Shown: positions 26,901 through 34,570 of the stretch, piece by piece | Layout: the number at the start of each line of letters is the position of its first letter | Numbering within the stretch: the stretch's first letter is position 1 | Origin: Dehalococcoidia bacterium | GTDB taxonomy: Bacteria; Chloroflexota; Dehalococcoidia; GIF9; AB-539-J10 | Assembly (NCBI GenBank): GCA_016930935.1 | Contig: JAFGFT010000026.1 | Span: 1 to 64,000, forward strand | DNA: 64,000 nt | Direction of reading: 5' to 3' | Made by a program: the position numbers and the translations under genes | Notes under the pieces: model-generated | Database searches by the model: none | Told to the model about the DNA's origin: nothing | The model's input: the letters and a program-made list of their open reading frames with translations, nothing else

Positions 26901-27076
26901 ATCCGATCTTTCTCAACTCCCTCGACAGCGATCCACCATGCAATTCGTCGAGCCATGACCTCCGTTTTTCCTGAACCCGCGCCAGCGACTACAAGAAGCC
27001 GCCTCGCTGGCGAAGAGGCTGCATCCGCCTGTCGTGCAGTGAGTTGGCCCAAGATCAAGTCTTCAACAGACGCCAT
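23939..27076 (-). CDS. UvrD-like SF1 helicase fused to PD-(D/E)XK Fe-S nuclease
   Basis: 1045 aa. The helicase half has Walker A GAGSGKTEV, Ia AFTFTERAAEEM, motif II VVDEVQDINP, motif III GDHRQSIYGFRGA and motif VI YVALTRSERFLFV. The C-terminal ~270 residues are an AddB/Cas4-like nuclease: SFSDLRYFLECPHDFYL, then GAIDVVRL with IDFKSGE. Cysteines at ECP and CVECDFRGFC could hold a 4Fe-4S cluster. It overlaps the methyltransferase gene by 14 bases and precedes vsr. I infer a defence or repair effector that unwinds and cuts DNA. There is no RecC/AddB partner here. Confidence 0.88.
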   Translation of the reverse strand: MASVEDLILGQLTARQADAASSPARRLLVVAGAGSGKTEVMARRIAWWIAVEGVEKDRIVAFTFTERAAEEMKFRIRGWLARISTDGVESSLGGMYVGTIHGFCLARLREYWPDDYHNFDILDEGSRVALLLRGFHGVLALGALRDATSLGQYRTMQFFTQGYDQLHERGEFEIDLPNGEAPYQLGEVEHAWCRQARLLTDVGDSEVAECFARSAARYYAYLKCRRFLDFSTSQSEFVRRLRADQVRLDLLGADGGVRIVVDEVQDINPVQRKIVELLVGDSGRLTAVGDHRQSIYGFRGARVEIIGDLWEEFKEADDADVVDLQENFRSTRRVVTVANEWADTIGPVRSMVTEPMIHGNSTRTDHHRSHVALVDFMSREDEAGWIGKAIAALVPSEVEGVRHDKRDGTHRGLTLSDVAVLVRSSTDVRAYMEALEAAGIPCVVRAGPDLFSQPEVLLLLAALAITANCSVFMGASHDSRSLPNRIRTVLGCSPEPEAVLHAAARSVRATGLSFDPEVEARLLFAARAIGSRISSGQTLSEDDACAITTRSLREFATSRRELRRVFPQHIYHMLLGEAGVGLWDTCEGRGQSALFHLGALSKLVTGIETPGWTSAAEYHWQVVGLCLYGAGSGRTEEQPLMVQPDAVSIMTIHAAKGLEFAAVFLADVNPRRFPSAYSRRTPDVPFASAASRRLDVTGLADNDNYDGERRLMYVALTRSERFLFVTHSGHSTSRFVGELRNIIDGAGGLVTDDSDQLLAELRYAPKEHLRDTRLCTSFSDLRYFLECPHDFYLRKVLGFSPTIDQAFGYGRGVHNLLRAIHTDPRKWAALASDRSLLEGEVRRLVSQGLFYLRYTTGEPATLMREKGVRIVADYVMRHADELSTLEFEPEKEFETLVDCGEAIGGVLVSGAIDVVRLDDPPRVALIDFKSGEPDSDLHMKLDENEMQLQVALYAIGAKRELEYQPEAGLVRYLDAGNAASGEMSVPLNASSLQNAENIVAETAHRIWNRDFKCGPSGPPRTRSNGSRCVECDFRGFCGMDAVREQ

Positions 27077-28127
27077 TCACATCACCTCTCACAAGCGCGT
27101 TGGGCTGCAGGCCAGCAATTACCGATTCCGCATGCCTTTGGATAAATGGCGGAGGGAGAGCATTGCCAATCATCAGTGCGACCGAAGCCTTGTTGGCAAT
27201 AGTCGGGAACCTGTAGTCACACGGAAAGCCCTGCAATAGGGCGGCCTCACGCATTGTGATGGCCCTGTCCTCTTCGGGATGAAGGAATCGTCCTTTCGAT
27301 GGATTGAAGCACCCTCCAGTAATCGTCGGCGCAACCGAATCCCATTTCATACGCCCGTACACGTCTTTGAAACCGTTGCATCGTTTGTGGCACTCCAATT
27401 GGTCCGCGAACGGCAAGTCCGTTCGACTCCCACCATCTTTGGGGATGCGCCGTATCAGATCAAGCACTCTCTGCGAACGATGCTCCACGATATCATGTGC
27501 AGTGTCACCACTAGTTCCAGATGTTGGCAGGTCACCTATGGCCTCTCTCACCGTCACTTGCTTGTCCAGCGGTGCCGCAAGAGGCACCTCAAACCCCTGT
27601 CCCGCAAGATACAAGAGGCGCTTTCGGCGCTGTGGCACTCCATAACGGGACACGTCCAACACGTATGGCTCTCCAACGTATCCAATATCCTCAAGGTGCG
27701 CTCGAAAGTCCTCAAATCGCTGGTCTTTGAGCAACCCAGGCACGTTCTCGAGCATTACCACACGCGGCCGTAGAGCCTCAACAAAGCACTGAAATTCCAG
27801 AAGGAGGTCATTCCGAGGATCTTCAACGGACAATCTGCCATTGCGCGTCCTCATGGTCGAGAAACCTTGGCAAGGGGGACAACCAGCCAGCAAGTCCAGT
27901 CGTTGTTCGCCAAGGCCCAATGCTTCTGCCACCTTGAAGGGATCAAGCTGCCGGATATCTTCCCGCCATGTCTTCACTTTGGGATGATTCGCCTTGTACG
28001 TTTGCATAGACAGAGGATCGATGTCGACAGCCCCAAGCACATGGAAGCCTGCCTGCTTCAGACCCACCGTGAGTCCTCCACATCCGCAGAACAAGTCAAT
28101 CGCTGTCGGAGCTTGATTACTTTCCAT
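27063..28127 (-). CDS. dcm: DNA (cytosine-5-)-methyltransferase
   Basis: 354 aa from ATG 28127 (MESNQAPTAIDLF), with AGGA seven bases ahead. The ORF-track extension to 28256 lacks family character. C5-MTase motifs are I (DLFCGCGGLTVGL), IV with the catalytic Cys (GCPPCQGFS), VI (VMLENVPG), VIII (VPQRRKRLLYL) and X (IGNALPPPF). It is the first gene of a three-gene operon with the helicase-nuclease and vsr. No conventional restriction endonuclease is adjacent. Confidence 0.95.
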   Translation of the reverse strand: MESNQAPTAIDLFCGCGGLTVGLKQAGFHVLGAVDIDPLSMQTYKANHPKVKTWREDIRQLDPFKVAEALGLGEQRLDLLAGCPPCQGFSTMRTRNGRLSVEDPRNDLLLEFQCFVEALRPRVVMLENVPGLLKDQRFEDFRAHLEDIGYVGEPYVLDVSRYGVPQRRKRLLYLAGQGFEVPLAAPLDKQVTVREAIGDLPTSGTSGDTAHDIVEHRSQRVLDLIRRIPKDGGSRTDLPFADQLECHKRCNGFKDVYGRMKWDSVAPTITGGCFNPSKGRFLHPEEDRAITMREAALLQGFPCDYRFPTIANKASVALMIGNALPPPFIQRHAESVIAGLQPNALVRGDVNGVC

Positions 28128-28537
28128 GAATAATCCTAGTGCGCAGGGGGCAGACAATTTTCGTGGAAGTCCTGCGCTCAGTAATCTAGTCTGCCCCGCC
28201 TTGAGTGTCAATGGGATGGCTGCAGAATCAGCCATGCATGAACTCGGGAATCCCACAAGTGGCTTCCTCTAGCGCCACACCAAACCGTGTGGTCTGCCAA
28301 TAGCCGCAGTGGCTATTCCCCCTCCTTGCCCCCATACGCATTTCGCTCTACAATTGCACCTTCGTAACACCCATGTCCGTTCGGGGGCGTGGGGGTGCAG
28401 GTTGAGGGTTCCAAATCGGGAGGAACCACCTGCGGAAGGGTGAGGGGAGCGGGGTACAAGTCAACTTCACACACCACATGGTAGAATGCACATCCGCGGC
28501 GTGAGCTGCGAATACAGACCGGAGGTCACACAACCCT
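28128..28537. other. Intergenic region with two small hairpins
   Basis: 410 bases between divergent dcm (-) and the aminotransferase (+). Small stems CCACAC/GTGTGG (28275-28292) and AATAGCC/GGCTATT (28299-28317) are present. TAGAAT at 28482-28487 could be the aminotransferase -10, but no good -35 is seen. No gene is supported. Confidence 0.45.
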
Positions 28538-29728
28538 ATGCCTGAGGACAGCTGCCCCAAGAAACGTACCTCACAACGCGTGGACAGGATTGCCGGCATC
28601 GGCTTTGCGCGGTTCCTGAAACTGCTCCACAGCATGTCAAAGGAGGGACTCATCTCGCTGAGCGTGGGCGAGCCGGATTTCGGCACCGCAAGCCCCGTCT
28701 GCGAGGCGGCAGCACAGGCAGCATCAGAGGGTTGGACCAAGTACACGCCCAGCAACGGCTTCCCCGAACTGCGTGAGGCAATTGCACGCGACCTCAAGAA
28801 GCGCCATGGTCTTGACTACGACCCGGAGACGGAGATAATCGTCACCGTCGGCGTGTCACAGGCGATGGACCTGGGCTTCCGCGCGCTACTGGACCCGGGC
28901 GACGAGGTTATCACGCCTGACCCTCACTACATCTGCTATCCGCCCAACATCACCCTCGCGGAAGGCGTCACCGTTCGAGTGCCCACATACCCGTCTGACA
29001 GCTATGCGCTGGAACCGGATGAGATGGAGAAGGCCATCACGCCGAGAACCAAGGTGCTGCTCTTCGGTAACCCTGCCAACCCCACCGGCGCACTCATGGA
29101 GAAGGACGTCCTCGAGGGCGTGGCACGAATCGCTGAGAAGCACGACCTTGTGGTCATCGCAGATGAGATATACAACACCTTCACCTACAACGCCAAGTTC
29201 ACCAGCTTTCCCACGCTGCCCGGCATGAAGGAGCGCACGCTCCTGCTGGACGGCTTCTCCAAGCGCTATGGCATGCCCGGATGGCGCATCGGCTATGCAG
29301 CCGGCCCGAAGGACATCATCGGCGCAATGCTGGAGATGATGCAGCACACCATGCTCTGCCCCCCGAACGCGACCCAGTGGGCCGCGCTTGCCGCGCTCAA
29401 CATGGACGACGATGCGGACTTCGCCAAGGTGCTTGAGCACTACGACAGGCGCCGCACCCTGCTCTACACCGAACTGAACCGCATCGGCCTGACCACCCCC
29501 GAACCCAAGGGTGCGTTCTACATATTCCCGGACGTGTCCGTGACCGGCATGAACTCCGAGACGTTCGTGGAGAAACTGCTCCTTGAGGAGAAGGTCATGT
29601 GCCTGCCCGGAGATTCCTTTGGCAACCAGGGCAAGAACCACATCCGCATCTGCTATGCCACTCCCTATGAGGGCATCAAGGAAGCCCTGGTGCGCATAGA
29701 GAACTTCGTCAACCGCTACCGGAAGTAG
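28538..29728 (+). CDS. Pyridoxal phosphate-dependent class I/II aminotransferase
   Basis: 396 aa, fold-type I. Visible features are GEPDF, KYTPSNGFPELREAI, PANPTGALM, VIADEIYNTF, the PLP Lys in LDGFSKRYGMPGWRIGY, and C-terminal HIRICYATP. It transfers an amino group between an amino acid and a 2-oxo acid. An Asp, Tyr or Ala aminotransferase is plausible, but specificity is not readable. GGAGG lies 12 bases before ATG 28538. A strong terminator follows. Confidence 0.93.
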   Translation: MPEDSCPKKRTSQRVDRIAGIGFARFLKLLHSMSKEGLISLSVGEPDFGTASPVCEAAAQAASEGWTKYTPSNGFPELREAIARDLKKRHGLDYDPETEIIVTVGVSQAMDLGFRALLDPGDEVITPDPHYICYPPNITLAEGVTVRVPTYPSDSYALEPDEMEKAITPRTKVLLFGNPANPTGALMEKDVLEGVARIAEKHDLVVIADEIYNTFTYNAKFTSFPTLPGMKERTLLLDGFSKRYGMPGWRIGYAAGPKDIIGAMLEMMQHTMLCPPNATQWAALAALNMDDDADFAKVLEHYDRRRTLLYTELNRIGLTTPEPKGAFYIFPDVSVTGMNSETFVEKLLLEEKVMCLPGDSFGNQGKNHIRICYATPYEGIKEALVRIENFVNRYRK

Positions 29729-29757
29729 GGGTTGTCTTCTGCTGAATTGGAATCAGC

Positions 29758-29790
29758 GGGCCGCCGGGATTCGGCGGCCCGTTTTCTTTC
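29758..29790 (+). terminator. Intrinsic terminator of the aminotransferase (hairpin family member 1)
   Basis: Stem GGGCCGCCG / CGGCGGCCC with loop GGATT is followed by GTTTTCTTTC. The same core recurs at 30584 and 30968. Confidence 0.9.
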
Positions 29791-29808
29791 TCAACTGCTA
29801 ACAATCCT

Positions 29809-29826
29809 CATAACATATGTGTTATG
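29809..29826. promoter_or_regulatory. Palindromic operator of higBA
   Basis: A perfect palindrome CATAACA-TATG-TGTTATG lies directly upstream of the toxin gene and contains the ATG at 29817. Antitoxins of this class bind palindromes overlapping their own promoter, so this is probably the autoregulatory site and the ATG inside it is not the start codon. Confidence 0.65.
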
Positions 29827-29834
29827 CTCCCCTT

Positions 29835-30182
29835 GTGTCCTGGAACATTCTCTACTACGAAGATGAGACAGAACACGAATCAGTTGTTGAAGAAATAGAG
29901 AATTTCTCCGAGAAAGCCCGGGCGAAGATACTTCGCTTCATTGACCTGATGGAAGAGAAGGGGCCAACCAAGCTGAGAGGCGAATACACAGCTCATATTC
30001 AGGACGATACCTGGGAGTTACGCATTGACTCTGGCTCCGACAGGTTTCGAGTACTCTATTTCGCAGTGAAAGGACGTACTGTGATAATGCTGAGAGCTTT
30101 TCTCAAGAAGACAAAGAAGACTCCACCACGAGAAATCACCACTGCGAAACGAAGACATGACGACTGGCTAGCACGAACTTGA
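29835..30182 (+). CDS. higB: HigB/RelE-superfamily toxin (phage Gp49-like)
   Basis: About 115 aa from GTG 29835 (SWNILYYEDE). The ORF-track ATG 29817 lies in the palindromic operator. The Gp49-like toxin pattern is ILRFIDLMEEKGPT, WELRIDSGSDRFRVLYF and VIMLRAFLKKTKKTP, typical of a ribosome-dependent mRNA interferase. An XRE antitoxin follows 41 bases later. This toxin-first order is the higBA arrangement. Confidence 0.85.
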   Translation: MSWNILYYEDETEHESVVEEIENFSEKARAKILRFIDLMEEKGPTKLRGEYTAHIQDDTWELRIDSGSDRFRVLYFAVKGRTVIMLRAFLKKTKKTPPREITTAKRRHDDWLART

Positions 30183-30223
30183 TGCGCCACGAACGTTGGG
30201 CACACTAACAGGTATGAAAGACA

Positions 30224-30556
30224 ATGAAAACACATGAAGAAGTGAAACGCCGACTACTCGCAGATCCGGAAGTGCGCGCTGAGTACGACAGTCTGGAAAC
30301 AGAGTTCACCCTACGGAGCGCGATTGTTCAACTCCGCAACGCATCAGGCCTATCGCAACGTGTTGTCGCCGAGCAATTGGGGACACACCAGTCCGCACTG
30401 TCGAGAATCGAGTCTGGCCGGGCCAACGTCAGCATCACTAACCTCGCACGAATGGCGGACGCGCTCAATTCTGATTTTGCAGTCTGCTTCGTTCCGCGCT
30501 CCGGCCCACACGAGGGTAAGCGAATCGAAGCCCGTGTACGTGTTCCGTCGAAATAG
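30224..30556 (+). CDS. higA: XRE-family antitoxin (HigA-like)
   Basis: 110 aa. A central helix-turn-helix (residues ~30-85: LRNASGLSQRVVAEQLG, then SALSRIESGRANVSITNLARMA) binds DNA. The N-terminal helix MKTHEEVKRRLLADPEV is typical of HigA antitoxins paired with Gp49-like toxins. It should neutralise HigB and repress from the palindrome at 29809-29826. Confidence 0.88.
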   Translation: MKTHEEVKRRLLADPEVRAEYDSLETEFTLRSAIVQLRNASGLSQRVVAEQLGTHQSALSRIESGRANVSITNLARMADALNSDFAVCFVPRSGPHEGKRIEARVRVPSK

Positions 30557-30583
30557 GCAGTCAGTTACCGTCGACAAAGCAGC

Positions 30584-30611
30584 GGGCCGCCGGGATTCGG
30601 CGGCCCGATTT
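30584..30611 (+). terminator. Terminator of higBA (hairpin family member 2)
   Basis: Stem GGGCCGCCG / CGGCGGCCC with loop GGATT is followed by GATTTG. The 23-base core is identical to the copy at 29758. Confidence 0.8.
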
Positions 30612-30967
30612 GCGTTCCTGTCAACGCATTACCACCATCTTGTACGCCGACAAGACTACGGGCGAGGCATGGAACCTACTACCCCCTACAATCGTGGACT
30701 GACACGGACGAAATCAGGCCACGACCGACCTGCGGAGTTCCGATTGCAGCGACACATGGTGTTCTGACATAGGAGCCGTTCGGGAACGGCCCGTCGGTTA
30801 TCAGGAATCCAGGTTAAAGATGTTCGGCAGAGCAGTTCAATTGCCCCGTGGTGTGAATGCCAGCCGTGCCCTTCATCAACGAACGGGCTCTTCACGAAGA
30901 GCCCCTACATTCTGAACAACAAACCCCGCCTCAGCAAGGCAGCAACTTCATAGCATGACACATAAAA
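30612..30967. other. Hairpin-rich intergenic region with no supported gene
   Basis: Two further perfect hairpins occur here: GCCGTTC/GAACGGC (30775-30790) and GGGCTCTTC/GAAGAGCCC (30885-30904). No ORF has a ribosome binding site or recognisable product. It separates higBA from the por operon. Confidence 0.5.
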
Positions 30968-30990
30968 GGGCCGCCGGAATCCGGCGGCCC
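30968..30990 (-). terminator. Terminator of the por operon (hairpin family member 3)
   Basis: Stem GGGCCGCCGG / CCGGCGGCCC with 3-base loop. On the minus strand it is followed by TTTTAT, so it terminates porB transcription. It is a near copy of the hairpins at 29758 and 30584. Confidence 0.85.
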
Positions 30991-31078
30991 GATTTCTATC
31001 AACGAGCATGCACACCACAACCTTGTGTGCCGACCCGAACAGGGGAGAGGCATGCCTCTTACCCACAAATGGGGACCG

Positions 31079-31999
31079 CTACACAGACACCCCGCACTCA
31101 GCCAGCGTCTTGTAGCGCTTCCACTCGTCATCGAGATACTGCTCGATGGCTGCGAGGGCTTTCTCATCCCGCTCCGGCTTGAACAGGTGCGCGAAGCGTC
31201 CCTGCCCCTTCAGGTATTCCTCTATGGGCTTGCGGGCAACCTTGCCCTCCAATATCTGCTTGGAACGAAGGTTGAACTCCACCTTTCCGTTCTCAGCCTC
31301 CATCAAAGGCCACGCACCCGTCTCAACTGCCAGACGGCCCACGTCTATGGTCCGCTCCATCGGGAAGCGCCAGCCCGGCGCACAGGGAATGTGGAACTCC
31401 AGGTATTTCGGCCCCTTGATGCTGGCTGCCTTCTGCACCTTGCGGTACAGGTCTTCAATGTAAGAAGGCGACGCGCTGGCAACATACGGCATTCGGTGCG
31501 CCATCATGATGCCCATCATGTCCTTGCGCTGCTCCACCTTGCCCGTCCAAGTGGTGGTTGTCCACGCGCCGAACGGTGTGGCGCCCGAGCGCTGGATTCC
31601 CGTATTGGAGTAGATCTCGTTGTTGTAGCAGATGAAGATGAAATTGGTACCGCGCTCAACGGCGCCGGACAGAGACTGCAGCCCGATATCGTACGTGCCG
31701 CCATCGCCAGCCCACACCAGCACGTTCACGTCATCCTCACCCATCCGATTCAATGCCGCGGCCACGCCGGACGCGGCTGAGCCACCCGCCGCGAACGCCA
31801 TGCTCAGCAAAGGAACCTGAAACGGACTATTCGGGTAGCTCGTGGCGATAGAGGCCGTGCATGAAGCCGGACTGACCACGATGGTCTTCGGTCCCAGCGC
31901 CTTCAACGTCATGCGCAACGAAAGCAAATCCACGCAACCCGGGCACGAGCCGGCACCGGGAAGCATCAACTCTTCTCTTGGCAGATCCTTGATAGCCAT
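31079..31999 (-). CDS. porB: 2-oxoacid:ferredoxin oxidoreductase, beta subunit
   Basis: 306 aa. It carries thiamine pyrophosphate: WAGDGGTYDIGLQSL and CYNNEIYSNTG form the TPP-Mg motif. N-terminal GSCPGC plus a later Cys can ligate a 4Fe-4S cluster. With the alpha, gamma and delta subunits it converts a 2-oxoacid, most likely pyruvate, and CoA to acyl-CoA, CO2 and reduced ferredoxin. It abuts porA with no gap. It is last in the operon and is followed by a terminator. Confidence 0.92.
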   Translation of the reverse strand: MAIKDLPREELMLPGAGSCPGCVDLLSLRMTLKALGPKTIVVSPASCTASIATSYPNSPFQVPLLSMAFAAGGSAASGVAAALNRMGEDDVNVLVWAGDGGTYDIGLQSLSGAVERGTNFIFICYNNEIYSNTGIQRSGATPFGAWTTTTWTGKVEQRKDMMGIMMAHRMPYVASASPSYIEDLYRKVQKAASIKGPKYLEFHIPCAPGWRFPMERTIDVGRLAVETGAWPLMEAENGKVEFNLRSKQILEGKVARKPIEEYLKGQGRFAHLFKPERDEKALAAIEQYLDDEWKRYKTLAECGVSV

Positions 32000-33172
32000 C
32001 TACTTGTCCTCCGTGTTCTTGAGGTCCCACCACCCCGCCATGTCAGGACTCGCCTCACCATTGATGACCTGTAGCGCCATGCCCTCAACATCCTCAAACG
32101 TCACATCGCGCCCACCAACGCCGGCGAGGTAGCCGTACACTTTACAGCCTTCAACGCCCATGACTGCCGACCGCGTTTCGTGGTACACCATGCCGCCGGA
32201 GCCAACCGAGATATTCCGGTCCAGCACGATGAGTGAGCGGCCTTTTCCGATGCGCCGGAGGTCCTCAACAGGGAACGGTCTGACGACCCTGACGCGCGCC
32301 AGGCCAACCTTGTAGCCCATGGCACGCAGGTTGTCCACCGACACCTTCGCTTCAGAACCGATGGCCGCCATGGCGAGGATGACGTATTCCGCATCATCCA
32401 GGCGGTATTCCTCTGTGAGGCCGCCATGATAGCGGCCAAACTTCTGTTCATACTCACGCGCTATCTCCGGAATGAGCCGCTTCGCAGCCTCCATTCCACG
32501 GTACATGCTGTGACGCATCTCCATTGCGTATTCATCCGATATCACGTTGCCGAAGGTTATCGGGTTCTTCCAGTCCAGCCGCCAGTACGGCTTGAACGGC
32601 GGAACGAATCCATCCACGTCTTCCTGCGTCAGAATCTCCGCAGTCATCATGGTGTGGGAGATGGTGAAAGCACTGTAGTTGATCATGACGGGCAATTGCA
32701 CGTCGCTGTGCTCCGCCAGTTTGAACGACTGGATAACCGTGTCGAAAATCTCCTGAGCGGTGGAGCAGTATATCTGTATCCAGCCCGTATCCCGCTGAGA
32801 CATGGAATCAGTCTCATCAACCCATATGCTCCAGCCGGGACCGAGCGCCCTGTTCACGTTAATCATGACCACGGGTAGCCGGGAAAGACCTGCCCAGTGC
32901 AGCATTTCATGCATGTAGGCGAGGCCCTGCGACGACGTAGCGGTAAACGTCCGCACACCCATGGAAGCGGCAGCCACTGTGGCCGCCATCACTGAATGCT
33001 CGCTCTCAACGCGCAGGTACTCCGCAGACAACTCACCCGCCTCTACCATCCTAGCCAGTTCTTCCACGATGACCGTCTGTGGTGTGATGGGGTAGGCCGC
33101 GATGACCTCAGGTCTGCAGAGTTGCACGGCCTTCGCCGCTATCTTGTTGCCGACGTCGAACATCGTCGTCAT
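32000..33172 (-). CDS. porA: 2-oxoacid:ferredoxin oxidoreductase, alpha subunit
   Basis: 390 aa from ATG 33172 (MTTMFDVG). GGGAGG lies seven bases ahead, inside the porD end. The ORF track start 33226 is too long. Typical alpha motifs are AAYPITPQTVIVEEL, VESEHSVMAA and ATSSQGLAYMHEMLHW. It provides the pyrimidine side of the active site. Substrate specificity (pyruvate or another oxoacid) is not settled by sequence. Confidence 0.92.
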   Translation of the reverse strand: MTTMFDVGNKIAAKAVQLCRPEVIAAYPITPQTVIVEELARMVEAGELSAEYLRVESEHSVMAATVAAASMGVRTFTATSSQGLAYMHEMLHWAGLSRLPVVMINVNRALGPGWSIWVDETDSMSQRDTGWIQIYCSTAQEIFDTVIQSFKLAEHSDVQLPVMINYSAFTISHTMMTAEILTQEDVDGFVPPFKPYWRLDWKNPITFGNVISDEYAMEMRHSMYRGMEAAKRLIPEIAREYEQKFGRYHGGLTEEYRLDDAEYVILAMAAIGSEAKVSVDNLRAMGYKVGLARVRVVRPFPVEDLRRIGKGRSLIVLDRNISVGSGGMVYHETRSAVMGVEGCKVYGYLAGVGGRDVTFEDVEGMALQVINGEASPDMAGWWDLKNTEDK

Positions 33173-33174
33173 CG

Positions 33175-33438
33175 CTAGTCCTCCCTCTCCATTGTGATTG
33201 CTTTCTTCGGGCATTCGAACGCGCACACGCCGCAGCCCTTGCAGTAGTCATAGTCGATGCTCACCGAATCATCTTCGGCTCGCTTCACTGCGTTCTCCGG
33301 ACAGTATGCCCAGCACCGCAGGCACTTGATGCAGTTTGACTGGTCGATGACCGGTTTGAAGTCACGCCATCCACCAGTCTTCCCCGCCGCACCTGAGCAG
33401 GGATACGAGATTGTCGTATCGGCTTCATAGCGCTCCAT
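33175..33438 (-). CDS. porD: 2-oxoacid:ferredoxin oxidoreductase, delta (ferredoxin) subunit
   Basis: 87 aa with two 4Fe-4S motifs, CIKCLRCWAYCPE and CKGCGVCAFECPK. It passes electrons from TPP to external ferredoxin. It overlaps the gamma subunit by one base and ends 2 bases before porA. Confidence 0.93.
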   Translation of the reverse strand: MERYEADTTISYPCSGAAGKTGGWRDFKPVIDQSNCIKCLRCWAYCPENAVKRAEDDSVSIDYDYCKGCGVCAFECPKKAITMERED

Positions 33439-33998
33439 CAGCGGTTCACCTCCGTCTTGTCATACGCCTCTCTGGCAGCTTCAGCGTTGGCCTCACCTGC
33501 CTTGCCCTTCCACTGCTGTTTGATAACTTCCTGGATGGACTCGAGAGACACCTCATCCGTCATCCGGGCAACAACACCAAGCATAGGTGTGTTCAAGGCC
33601 GGAATGCCGCTCACCAGCAGGTTGCGCGCGATGGAGATGCCCGCCGCATCCACAACCGCCACCCTGAACCTGTCCGAAAACTCGAACTCCTCCGGCTTCT
33701 TCCGACTGTTGATGATGATGGTTCCGCCTTCCTTGACCCCCGCTGTCACATCCGTCAGCTCCAGGGTCTGTCTGTCCATCACCACCACGATGTCAGGGTG
33801 ATACACCCTGCTCCTCAACCGTACCTCTTCATCAGCGATACGCACGAATGACGCAACCGGAGCCCCACGCCTCTCTCCGCCAAAATGTGGGAACGATTGC
33901 ACTCCCTTCTTTCCATCACGGAGTGCAGCACCCGCGAGTAGATTCGCAGCCGTAACGGCACCCTGTCCACCACGACCGTGGAAACGCACTTCGAGCAT
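33438..33998 (-). CDS. porG: 2-oxoacid:ferredoxin oxidoreductase, gamma subunit
   Basis: 186 aa. Opening motif VRFHGRGGQGAVTAANLLA and FPHFGGERRGAPVASFVRI are hallmarks of the gamma domain. It is first in the order gamma-delta-alpha-beta, the archaeal-type four-subunit form common in anaerobes. Confidence 0.93.
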   Translation of the reverse strand: MLEVRFHGRGGQGAVTAANLLAGAALRDGKKGVQSFPHFGGERRGAPVASFVRIADEEVRLRSRVYHPDIVVVMDRQTLELTDVTAGVKEGGTIIINSRKKPEEFEFSDRFRVAVVDAAGISIARNLLVSGIPALNTPMLGVVARMTDEVSLESIQEVIKQQWKGKAGEANAEAAREAYDKTEVNR

Positions 33999-34089
33999 GC
34001 CTGGTCTTCCTCCTTGCTATTTCAGCCTGCCGCAGACGGCTCAATGACCACCCCACCAACGCCCACACTGCCGACTTCGTGCAGGGGTA

Positions 34090-34476
34090 TTATGCTTTCT
34101 TCATGTCGAGGAGGATGCCATAGAAATAGCTCCCCTCTCTCTCCGCCTTCAACGCCTTGAACCTGTGCTTCACTCCCGCAGGGACGTAGATAACCACCGG
34201 TGATTCCACGGTGAATACCTCATCGTCAAGTGTAATCTCAAGCACCATGTCTCCGCGATTCGGGGAGGGAGCCATGTAGACCTCAGCACAATCATGTGCA
34301 TGCGCATCAGTCAGATACTTGCCGATTATCTTGCTCACATCCACTGCAGCGACGCCGAATTCGAAGCCCTCCCCCATGTCCGGACTCACCCAGAAGGGTA
34401 CCGGAGCAAAGTGCGAAGGCAGGCTCACCATCTGCGGAACATCAGTGAAAATCAGTTCTTCGTGTTTCCTTGCCAT
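34090..34476 (-). CDS. Cupin-domain protein
   Basis: 128 aa from ATG 34476. GGAGGG is 8 bases from it but only 2 from the ORF-track ATG 34482. The cupin metal site is HAHDCAEVYMAP and YVPAGVKHRFKA (His, His, Glu, His). It is a single-domain cupin of unknown substrate. It lies downstream of the hydroxyacyl-CoA dehydrogenase on the same strand, with a 94-base gap. Confidence 0.75.
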   Translation of the reverse strand: MARKHEELIFTDVPQMVSLPSHFAPVPFWVSPDMGEGFEFGVAAVDVSKIIGKYLTDAHAHDCAEVYMAPSPNRGDMVLEITLDDEVFTVESPVVIYVPAGVKHRFKALKAEREGSYFYGILLDMKKA

Positions 34477-34570
34477 TCTCATTGCCCTCCATCTACACCA
34501 CTGCGAGCCGGAACCCGGTTCGTTTCAGGATGCGAGGTCCGACCCTTCAATCTCAGACATGCCATACCTG

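Noticed and set aside
28886-29641. 251-aa minus-strand ORF inside the aminotransferase
   Set aside because: Antisense of a gene with a complete PLP active site. Composition (His/Arg/Val-rich) is that of a GC-rich shadow.
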